From Chrysoperla carnea (Eukaryota > Arthropoda > Insecta > Neuroptera > Chrysopidae), in NCBI RefSeq assembly GCF_905475395.1, contig NC_058342.1, positions 15,348,640 through 15,412,639 of the forward strand: DNA of 64,000 bases, read 5' to 3'. Below, in pieces: positions 59,301 through 64,000 of this stretch; position 1 is the stretch's first letter; every line of letters begins with the position of its first letter. The translations under genes and the position numbers were made by a program. Below the pieces are notes generated by a model that was not told the DNA's origin, ran no database searches, and worked only from the letters and a program-made list of their open reading frames with translations.

Positions 59301-60338
59301 TGGAAACAATTTGAATTGTTTAGTCGTGGTCGTAAAGTACCAAAAAATTGTAAACAAGCACCGTACACGTGTAGTTTAGTTGAATTTTTTACACCAGCTA
59401 GTCATTGCCGACGCGGACAAATTAAATTTAGTGTTATGCATCCAGATACACATGTATGGCCACATTGTGGACCCACAAATTGCCGATTGCGAGCACATTT
59501 GGGTTTGAAGATACCACCAAAAACATTTATTCGTGTTGCTGAATCTACTAGGTAAGTCGATTTGAAAAAATTCAAATATTCCATTCTAACTACGAGCTAT
59601 CCAATAGGCCGCTCAAAATAACTGAAGGTAAAAAGCGATTTCATGGACTTATTCAAAGGAAAAAAAAAAATAAAAAAAGGAAAGGAAGCTTTCGGCATCT
59701 AGTTTAAGACCCTACTTACGCACAGTCTCAGAAGTGCTGTTGTTGCGATAATTAACGCTGTATATACATAAAAAAAAAAACTATTTTTGGCCAATATCTC
59801 AGAAATCATCAACTTTATGAAAAAAGTTTCAAGCAAAAATTGTCGGAAATTTTTCTAAAAAAATGTAGAATACAAAATTGTGGTATCTTCAGTCATTTTC
59901 CCGCAGATCGGGAAAACAGCCAAATATATATATTTATATTCTAATTAACAGTATCTTGAAACTAATTGATTTTTTGGAAAAAAATTTCAAACAAAAGTTG
60001 TATCATTTTGAGCCAGTGTTTTAAGAACGCATGGCAGTCGTACGTAGTACCTTTTTTTGCGCATTGGGCTGACTCTTCTATAAGTTCCCGATGGGCCGCT
60101 TACCGCCAATTCGCCTCTGTTTTTACTTTGTTAGAGTTTATTTAGAACTATGTAGAACTAAGTAAAGATGCAATCAATTTTTTTTAGAACCTGGACCGAA
60201 GGAAAAATCATCATTTTTGATGACAGCTTCGAACATGAAGTCTGGCATAATGGAACCGAAACCAGACTAATATTAATTGTGGATGTATGGCATCCAGAAT
60301 TAACTGCTAACGAAAAACAAACGTTACCTGCTATTTAA
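41348..60338 (+). CDS. Asph: Aspartyl/asparaginyl beta-hydroxylase (gene span)
   Basis: Core exons 41348-41396, 41658-41879, 45006-45526, 46263-46383, 51766-51905, 55737-55974, 57350-57455, 57521-57755, 59067-59551 and 60188-60338 form one 755-residue frame (start ATG, stop TAA). Two optional exons (46493-46567, 49788-50399 or to a stop at 50431) fit the same phase-1 junction. ASPH is a type II ER protein: short basic cytosolic end, one membrane helix, acidic luminal stalk, helical TPR-like part and a 2-oxoglutarate/Fe(II) dioxygenase that hydroxylates Asp/Asn in EGF-like domains. Catalytic residues are kept: iron His677 and His722, 2OG-binding Arg686/His688 and Arg732 (human H679, H725, R688, H690, R735), plus the Cys pair of CKQAPYTC. 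Length agrees with human ASPH (758). In animals the locus also makes junctin/junctate forms without the enzyme domain; the optional exons suggest the same here. Confidence 0.94.
41658..41879 (+). CDS. Asph: Asph exon 2: membrane anchor
   Basis: Residues 17-90. A polar Ser/Thr/Pro segment is followed by GGGWCAKIVFFILLAI and a hydrophobic run to residue 83 (IIGVLIGFILLEY), a single signal-anchor helix. Acceptor ATTAAG (weak pyrimidine tract), donor ACT|GTAAGT, phase 1 at both ends, so the exon could be skipped without a frame change; skipping would give a non-membrane form. Confidence 0.88.
42220..43123. repeat. Long inverted repeat A (Asph intron 2)
   Basis: CGGGAATCGATAAAGCAATG at the left edge is answered by CATCGCCCTATTGATTCCCG at the right. 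CCACGGGAATTAAAATTAAT, ATTTAACGTTAAATAA and TCGTTAAATAACTCGAAAAA also occur in both orientations. Arms roughly 430 and 370 bases, centre near 42730. Confidence 0.8.
43392..43686. repeat. Long inverted repeat B (Asph intron 2)
   Basis: TTAATTGCAGGTTTT (43399) faces AAAAACCTGCAATTA (43666), and CTGATTATGAGCCGAAA faces TTTCGGCTCATAATCAG. Arms about 140 bases, almost no loop. Both strands carry a near-identical 75-76-codon frame, as expected of a palindrome. Confidence 0.85.
44565..44960. repeat. Dispersed repeat F, copy 1 (Asph intron 2)
   Basis: AGTTTAAACAATATCC, TTGGGG/CCCCAA-flanked A/T stretch and AATGACGGATTTT recur in the opposite orientation at 63120-63540. Confidence 0.5.
45006..45526 (+). 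CDS. Asph: Asph exon 3: acidic calcium-binding type stalk
   Basis: Residues 91-264. Opens with VQDSKYAEIFEGWIDD and then becomes an almost unbroken Asp/Glu tract with scattered His, ending AEDIQKVLDSLEEDDALEE. In ASPH and junctate the acidic luminal stalk binds calcium with low affinity and high capacity. Long frames in the other two readings of this stretch are a side effect of the GAT/GAA repeats. Acceptor TTTTGTACAG, donor GAG|GTATTT, phase 1 in and 0 out. Confidence 0.9.
46040..46135 (+). repeat. Repeat C fragment (Asph intron 3)
   Basis: TAGTTAAATTGACGTATAAA and CTTTTACAATATTTTTAAAG, as at 4780 and 10240. Confidence 0.45.
46263..46383 (+). CDS. Asph: Asph exon 4: acidic/helical linker
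   Basis: Residues 265-304, VDEAADNSNENEVIDNNPEE and a Glu-rich helix ending EEESSS. Acceptor ATGTTTTAG, donor GCG|GTTAGT, phase 0 in and 1 out. Its phase-1 end joins equally well to 46493, 49788 and 51766, which makes this the branch point between the predicted isoforms. Confidence 0.85.
46493..46567 (+). CDS. Asph: Asph optional exon: extra membrane helix (predicted)
   Basis: A 75-base open stretch between TTGTTGTTCCAG and ATG|GTCGGT, phase 1 on both sides, so it inserts exactly 25 residues without a frame change. The peptide KFGVGVALLVVAHLVLV followed by RKWNN is a textbook membrane helix with a basic stop. The frame runs on past the donor but then looks random. The donor is not the best form (C at +3). 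Likely used in short isoforms, because a second helix would move the C-terminal part across the membrane. Could be a chance hydrophobic frame; the phase fit and sharp hydrophobicity argue against that. Confidence 0.55.
47081..47976. repeat. Long inverted repeat D (Asph intron)
   Basis: Left arm 47081-47230 (AAATTTATTAAGGCAACAAA, CTTGCCGCTTTGCACGGAGC) and right arm 47790-47976 (GCTCCATGCAAAGCGGCAAG, TTTGTTCCCTTAATAAATT). A direct copy of part of the left arm lies between them at 47630-47705. Confidence 0.7.
48180..48830 (-). pseudogene. Non-LTR retrotransposon remnant: RNase H and ORF2 end
   Basis: Minus strand SIFSDSQAALRALEANQ (RNase H Asp site), one frameshift near 48640, LIWVPGHSGVKENEASDSLA (RNase H His/Asp site), then GHCRLIYHLYNMEISNDSTY and CRNL of the Cys/His end motif. 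I/Jockey-like LINE, antisense in an Asph intron, less worn than the remnant at 23823. Confidence 0.8.
48900..49787. other. Asph intron, nothing recognised
   Basis: GGTTCGATTCCC at 49679 is a lone box-B-like word. No other element or exon seen. Confidence 0.4.
49788..50431 (+). CDS. Asph: Asph optional acidic exon: alternative 3' terminal or cassette
   Basis: Phase-1 acceptor (ACTTAAAATAG) opens ATNAQVSSDSSVTMTPPQTT, a Ser/Thr-rich part, a helix around LHEAMERARIESQEM, and two Glu blocks separated by a Pro/Ser segment. Read to the end it stops at TAA (50429-50431) after FPSWRSKVSIFSSSK; exons 1-4 plus this exon give 518 residues without a dioxygenase, like junctate/humbug. A donor GTAAAG at 50400 would instead close the exon in phase 1 and join 51766 in frame, adding 204 residues to the enzyme form (959 residues). 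Both readings are open; the sequence does not say which is used. Confidence 0.75.
50600..51065 (+). repeat. Degenerate tandem repeat, about 120-130 bp (Asph intron)
   Basis: GAGAATTTCTCACAGAGGTT at 50761, GAGAATTTATCCTAAGAGGT at 50893 and GAGAATTTCTTCTAAGAGGT at 51011, each preceded by AAATATTGAAA-like words and CCACGAA(A/G)CC. Open frames across it are chance. Confidence 0.55.
51766..51905 (+). CDS. Asph: Asph exon 6: linker before the TPR-like part
   Basis: Residues 305-351 when joined to exon 4: VKSVPEKKPEPAEATPKASK, then GGAKAFEDELLDEDQFFKEH. Pro/Lys/Glu-rich linker ending in an amphipathic acidic helix. Acceptor TTTAATTTAG, donor AAT|GTAAGT, phase 1 in and 0 out. Confidence 0.85.
52106..52797. 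repeat. Long inverted repeat C (Asph intron 6)
   Basis: ACCTTGCATCAAATCAG (52131) faces CTGATTTGATGCAAGGT (52747), and TGTTTGC...GCAATGTTAAATCCAAGTTT faces AACTTGGATTTAACATTGCC. Outer ends ATTCAATCAAA/TTTGATTGAAT. Arms of about 330 bases meet near 52450. Confidence 0.8.
53193..53832 (+). mobile_element. HINE-like fragment split by a MITE
   Basis: ACGCACTCACGGATAAACAG (53197) breaks off at 53232 and continues at 53747 with AATAAAGTTGTTAATTTTTT and CTATAACGGCTTACAAGATG. The gap is the insert described next. Confidence 0.6.
53233..53744 (+). mobile_element. TTAA-flanked MITE nested in HINE
   Basis: TTAA then GGATGTTCCAGCATG at the left and CATGCTGGTACTACC then TTAA at the right (12 of 15 inverted). 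About 510 bases without a coding frame. TTAA target fits piggyBac-type mobility. Confidence 0.65.
54896..55385 (+). mobile_element. TIR element M, copy 2, truncated
   Basis: AGGCCTATAATGATCCCCCC, then the same order of words as in copy 1 (TTATAGCTAAACTATTCGAC, TCAAGACCCGTTGCATGATG, GGGGATCATTTTACC). Right end missing. Confidence 0.55.
55737..55974 (+). CDS. Asph: Asph exon 7: helical repeats, first part
   Basis: Residues 352-430. KALYGLAIALDRLAEKLRSN matches the RARYGKAQSEDDLAEKRRSN segment of human ASPH, and SIQAYENLLS matches AIETYQEVAS; both belong to the TPR-like luminal helices. The acceptor CGCGTCAG is weak, but lies after a C/T-rich tract with a C run at 55691-55701, and the phase (0) is right. 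Donor AAG|GTAAG, phase 1 out. Confidence 0.88.
56153..56779 (+). mobile_element. HINE/DINE-1-like element (Asph intron)
   Basis: TTGAGTTAATTGTTGAAATA to TTTATACATGGCATAAA, core GACGGTCAGACGGACAACC; beta module with a variable part (56190-56360) rich in ACAAACA/ATACATA. Confidence 0.65.
56800..57230 (+). repeat. Tandem repeat, about 130 bp, before Asph exon 8
   Basis: The word TCGCATTNGGNGGT returns near 56839, 56969, 57103 and 57208; between them GTGGACAAACGTGGAAAA-like and TCATAACTT-like words keep their order. Roughly 3.3 units. Confidence 0.55.
57350..57455 (+). CDS. Asph: Asph exon 8: helical repeats, middle
   Basis: Residues 431-466, GENARAITIHKALIEKFPTD then VNFRNNLTITYLIID, equal to LQRLVQLFPNDTSLKNDLGVGYLLIGD in human. 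Acceptor TTTTAATTCTAG, donor AA|GTTAGT, phase 1 in and 2 out. Confidence 0.88.
57521..57755 (+). CDS. Asph: Asph exon 9: helical repeats, end
   Basis: Residues 466-544. AARRNVLDTLKKWPNNGLAK, YGFILKTS, YLKEGIESREPG and DGRFFFHLGDALLRLG match human ASPH (YGFILKAQ, YLKEGIESGDPG, DGRFYFHLGDAMQRVG). Acceptor ATTATTTTCAG, donor GAA|GTAAG, phase 2 in and 0 out. Confidence 0.93.
57802..58590 (+). mobile_element. Tigger/pogo-type DNA transposon, deletion derivative
   Basis: Ends CAGTGAAATTTAGTTAAGTG and, inverted, CACTTAATCAGGTTACACTG, with a TA duplication (57800-57801, 58591-58592). GTGGGAC and ATGAGACA words fill the subterminal parts, as in Tigger elements. Contains the remains of a transposase DNA-binding region (next entry); the DDE catalytic part is missing. 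Lies in the intron after Asph exon 9. Confidence 0.8.
58167..58480 (+). pseudogene. Tigger transposase N-terminal fragment (CENP-B-like HTH)
   Basis: VCIEFNMPKSTLCRIIQNKD continues to RVRLSEYSELEQCFLTWVKQ and LRNKNVS, the order of a CENP-B/pogo N-terminal HTH followed by the second HTH. A frameshift near 58375 leads to a stop; the other frame goes on with GPMIKEKAQDFAQRLGTF. No catalytic domain. Confidence 0.7.
58635..58800 (-). mobile_element. HINE-like fragment, alpha module
   Basis: AACAACTTTTGTTTGAAACA and CCCGTGAGAGTCTAAATTTG, then AACTATAAAAGATGG; both ends missing. Confidence 0.5.
59067..59551 (+). CDS. Asph: Asph exon 10: dioxygenase domain, first iron His
   Basis: Residues 545-706. 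YQRSLYNVDRLTGRPWWTKE, EENWMNIRKEGLSLLNSKGL, GDWKQFELFSRGR, NCKQAPYTCSLVE (the disulfide pair known from the human structure) and THVWPHCGPTNCRLRAHLGL, which holds iron ligand His677 (59463-59465) and the 2-oxoglutarate-binding Arg686 and His688. Human has PHTGP; Cys replaces Thr here. Acceptor TTATTTACAG, donor TAG|GTAAG, phase 0 in and 2 out. Confidence 0.95.
60188..60338 (+). CDS. Asph: Asph last exon: dioxygenase end, second iron His
   Basis: Residues 706-755. TWTEGKIIIFDDSFEHEVW carries iron ligand His722 (60234-60236), Arg732 for 2-oxoglutarate follows ten residues later, and IVDVWHPELTANEKQTLPAI ends the protein exactly like human ASPH (WHPELTPQQRRSLPAI). TAA at 60336-60338. No close AATAAA is seen; candidates occur at 62281 and 63014. 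Confidence 0.95.
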
Positions 60339-60462
60339 TTCGCCTAATTTTTTAGACTAATTAAACGCCTAATACTATTTTTAAATATTAATATTTTAGT
60401 GATCTGACATTATTATTATATAAAAAAAGCATATAGTGATCTGCTAATTTAATTTATATGTA

Positions 60463-61370
60463 AAGAAGAATCTCTAGAAATGGTTAAAAGTTGCCAGAAT
60501 TAGAATTAGTAGGGACCAATTTAGGATTTTGGTCATTCTACCAGAAATATTATAGGTCGTACGATATGAATCTCTCCAAAATGTGTCTATTTAAAATTAT
60601 TATGGAACAATAAGTCAAATTTTAGATTCACACTTAATTTGGACGTTCCCAAACTTTTACGTCATTTCTAACTTAGTGCTAATTAGTCAAATATGAAATA
60701 ATGACATTTATACGTAAAAAGAATCTCAAGAAATGATTAAAAGTTGCCAGATTTCGAGTTGGTAGAGAAAATTTTGGTAGATTTCGAACCTACTATGAAT
60801 ATTATCGATCTTGCGACTGAATCTCTTCAAGATGTGTCAGTCAAACTTTATTATGGAAAAAAGTGCCGAATTTTTAATCTGCACTTAATTTGGACGTTTA
60901 TCTGAAACTTTTACGTCATTTCTATAGTGCTAATTAGTCAAATATGAAATTATAACATTTTTACGTAAAAAGAATCTCAAGAAATGATTAAAAGTTGTCA
61001 GATTTCGGATTGGTTTAAGAACATTTTAGTAGATTTCGAACCTACTATGAATATTATAGATCTTGCGACTGAATCTCTTCAAGATTTGTCACTTAAACGT
61101 TATTTTGGAAAAAAAAAGTGCCATATTTTAAATTTGCACTTAATTTAGACGTTTATCCGAAACTTTAACGTCATTTCTAACTTAGTGCTAATGAATCAAA
61201 TCTGAAATTATGACATTTATACCTAAAAAAGAATCTCAAGAAATGATTAAAAGTTGCCAGATTTCGGGTTGGTTTAAGAACATTTTGGTAGATTTCGAAT
61301 CTTTTACACCATTTCTAACGTAGTGCTAAATAGTCAAACACGAAATTATGACAAATGTATTATTAACATT
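60463..61370 (+). repeat. Tandem repeat, about 255-bp unit, after Asph
   Basis: AGAATCTCAAGAAATGATTA and AAAGTTGCCAG recur; the common point falls at 60483, 60737, 60988 and 61247 (spacing 254, 251, 259). Each unit also holds GACTGAATCTCTTCAAGAT and CACTTAATTTGGACGTT. About 3.6 units start 125 bases after the stop codon. Confidence 0.75.
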
Positions 61371-63119
61371 ATTTAGTCGTTATTCAAAGTATTAACCTGC
61401 GCGTACGTAAGTTAGTAACTAGTTAAAATTGTTACAATCCATGTGAATAGAGGACCTACTAAGCCTATTTTGTAGGTAAATAATATTACATTGACTGTCT
61501 TTAGCCGATAAAAATGTTTGAAAGTTGTTAGAAAATCGCAACCAAGGCGCAACTACTAGTGCAGTACTCTAAGAGACCCTATATCAAGATTTTTTGGGGA
61601 GAATATGTAGACCCATTTTTGATCGCTGGATAAAAATCCGATGTCAAATAACATGGATTCTGTCACATCTTCCGAAAATCGTACCAAAAAACCCACAATA
61701 TTTTTTTGACACCCCTCGAGCACAGTTTGGACGATAAATACTTAAATTAAAACGGTTAGTATTGAATTTTGACCCAGGTATTTAAGAGATCCACTGTCCC
61801 TCTGAGTTTCATCCGCCCTGCCTAAATCATTGCTACCTCTGATATGATGGTACCCTTGAGAACTACATATTGTTATCATAATGCCATTTGACCACTGCCA
61901 AAGTATTTGCAAACATTTTTATCGATTAAACACAGTCATTACAAAATTTAAAATAAGGTTCTCTACATTTATTTCATAATTAAACTTGAAAAATGCATTA
62001 TTGCGAACAATTTCTCTTTATAACGTCATGCAGTTAATATGACGGACACTGTTAAGCTGTTTAGCGTGAAATTTGAGCACATGCTGTAATTTCGATCAGA
62101 GTGCCATTTAGATAAAAAGCAGCGATAAAGCTGAAAATATTTGAGCTTCAATTAATTGACATTATCATTACAATTGATATTTTGAAGCAATTTTAAAATA
62201 CTTCAGACAAACAGTTGCGCTTGTTAGATATTATTTAATAATTATTTATAAAATATTAAAATAAATAACGATATTATGTTAATAAAACTATGGGTTGTTG
62301 TTTATCCAAATAGGTTACGAAATAACATAGATCGATAAGTCAACTTGACGCTTGAGCTACAGTTTGATTCTGCTTTTTATCTAGATGACATTCTGATCGC
62401 AATTATACCATGTGATCAAATTTGACGCTAGAAGCTAGCGTCAAGCGTCACCATGAGCTTGACCTGCACCTTTAAGCTAACAAAAATATCTTCTAATACG
62501 AAATATTTTGAGTAACTAAATTAATCCAAAAAAAATCCGCCCAGAAATAAATTCTAAATTTCAAAATACTTTTCTCCATTCAAGTTTAAATATGAATTTA
62601 ACCAGGCCGCGTTCGTTATTTAACAATAATGTGACGTTATCGACATAATGTACAATATTTTGAATCGATTACACGTCATATTTTGATGTTGAATAACGAA
62701 AAGGCAGCCCTATTAAAAAAAAACCGAAACTTGTTGAATGTTAAATACAAAAAAATAAAAAAGATCTAAAGTGCCTGATATTTATTGAGTAAGATAATTT
62801 TTTTTGTTAAGTACTTAAAAACGGAATCTTTAAAAGGAATCTAAAAAAAACACAACGCGATTATATTATTTTTAAAATAAGCCAAATATTAGATTTGTAT
62901 ATAAATATATTATTATAATAATTATTATTTCATATTTTCAAATAATGGGAGAGTTGAAAAACTTGAGTTTGTTTACAAAATATAATTTTTTCAGTTGTAT
63001 TTTTACAGTTTTCAATAAAAAATTATTTAAATGTTGATATTCGTTTATTTTATTATTCCATAGACCTTTTCATTTTAAAAAGTGTTTAGCTTTTGTTTCG
63101 GACAGTTTGTTAAAAAACT
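61371..63119. other. No gene seen downstream of Asph
   Basis: Two inverted arms at 62050-62140 and 62350-62445 (GATCAGAGTGCCATTTAGAT with ATCTAGATGACATTCTGATC) make a loose foldback of about 400 bases. AATAAA words at 62281 and 63014 could serve Asph. Confidence 0.45.
62422..62444. repeat. Perfect 10-bp stem hairpin
   Basis: TTGACGCTAG, loop AAG, CTAGCGTCAA. It is the tip of the right arm of the foldback at 62050-62445. Confidence 0.6.
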
Positions 63120-63540
63120 AATGTCATAATAATCCCGGCAAAATCCGTCATTGAGTATGCTTAATTTTCGCATGGAAAATTTTTGCAGGATCCCGTTTAA
63201 AACATGCTCGTGAACTTAAAAGTGCAGGTTGCGGGTGAGTAACCACGAAAGATACTGTTTAAACTAATTTTTTTTAAAGAAATAAGTAATATTGATCGAA
63301 TTGCCTCGGGATTTTATAATAAAATTGGGGTCAAAATTAATTTAAAAAAAATGTTAAACCGTATTTCTCTAAACCATGCAGTTTTCGAGTTAAAAGTTCG
63401 TAAAATTTGAAAAATGGTAGTTTTACGATTTTCATCTCTCAAAAAGTCTATGAAAGAATCAGATTTTTTTATGTATACAGTTTTTAGTTGTGGTTTAAAG
63501 CTTACTCAACAACATCCCGCAAAAATTTTGGCCTAATTGC
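63120..63540. repeat. Dispersed repeat F, copy 2
   Basis: AAAATCCGTCATTGAGTATG, ATACTGTTTAAACTAATTTT and TTTTCATCTCTCAAAAAGT match 44565-44960 in the opposite orientation. Confidence 0.5.
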
Positions 63541-63779
63541 ACTTTTCTACCGATTAAGCTATTTATACGTGTAAAGTAATGACTATGATTTAACATAAAT
63601 AAAATAGCTAAAAGTCATGTCATAGTATGTATAAATAAAATGACAGCCAGATCTATACTGTCGCGAGGCAGCTTAGAATAAATAAAATCATATTCATGAG
63701 TAGAGTTTTTTCGATTTACGCCCATAAAATTTTTGTTTTATTTAACATTTAAAAAACTATTGGTTTTTCTATTTTTAAT

Positions 63780-64000
63780 TCATTTCTTAACTACTGAAAA
63801 TTTTCACCTAACCTCACCGTTTTCGATATATAAGGGTTTGAAAAAAAAAACGCATTTTTGAGCTAAAATTTTGCCATCAATAAAATGGACGATTATCATA
63901 TGATTGGGATCAAATATTTGAGTTACAAACGATTGAAAATTATATTTTGGACTATTCTAAGCACTTTTTGTGTCTCAACTTTTTCGTGAGCGTTTTTTTA
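63780..64000 (+). repeat. Satellite-like unit, cut by window end
   Basis: TTTTCACCTAACCTCACCGT to ACTATTCTAAGCACTTTTTG; matches the unit at 37340-37525. Confidence 0.55.

Noticed and set aside
60463..61370. CRISPR array
   Set aside because: Unit of 255 bases without spacers, in a eukaryote; a plain tandem repeat.

Overview
This is a gene-poor, AT-rich stretch of an insect chromosome. It holds two large, intron-rich protein genes, both on the + strand and in the same orientation, in a matrix that is mostly old, nested, non-autonomous transposable elements. The insect origin rests on three things: the receptor tail resembles Drosophila Patched, the dispersed repeats carry (GTCY)n cores like insect DINE-1/HINE elements, and LINE/SINE tails are built of CCTAA. 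I could not decide the order or species.

Layout. Positions 1-19979 hold only repeats and unrecognised AT-rich DNA: HINE-like copies, SINE, TTAA-flanked MITEs, hAT-type elements (one of 2.1 kb with an exact 8-bp target duplication) and a foldback element broken by a hAT insertion. Positions 19980-31549 carry ten exons of a Patched-family receptor; the N-terminal exon was not found. Positions 31550-41347 are the intergenic spacer, again with HINE copies, a SINE, a foldback unit and a satellite-like repeat. Positions 41348-60338 are an aspartyl/asparaginyl beta-hydroxylase (ASPH/junctate-type) gene with ten exons that form a 755-residue frame, plus two phase-compatible optional exons. One optional exon encodes a second membrane helix; the other is very acidic and has its own stop codon. 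Positions 60339-64000 hold a roughly 255-bp tandem array just after the ASPH stop, hairpins and repeat fragments.

The two genes have unrelated jobs. Patched is the 12-helix Hedgehog receptor and sterol-linked regulator of Smoothened at the cell membrane. ASPH is an ER membrane protein whose luminal C terminus is a 2-oxoglutarate/Fe(II) dioxygenase that hydroxylates Asp/Asn in EGF-like domains, while acidic short forms act in calcium handling. They are neighbours, not an operon.

Main points for a second look: (1) this Patched has arginine at both positions where human PTCH1 has its intramembrane acidic ion-relay residues (TM4 and TM10), and its tail has no PPxY motif; (2) the ASPH gene shows a testable switch between enzyme and acidic short forms, including a possible second membrane helix; (3) four separate long inverted repeats lie in ASPH introns and could form long hairpin RNA in the pre-mRNA; (4) a tRNA-headed SINE shares its 3' tail with nearby LINE remnants, both ending in CCTAA units. 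All exon boundaries come from GT/AG sites, reading-phase agreement and protein similarity recalled from memory; no alignment or transcript data were available.
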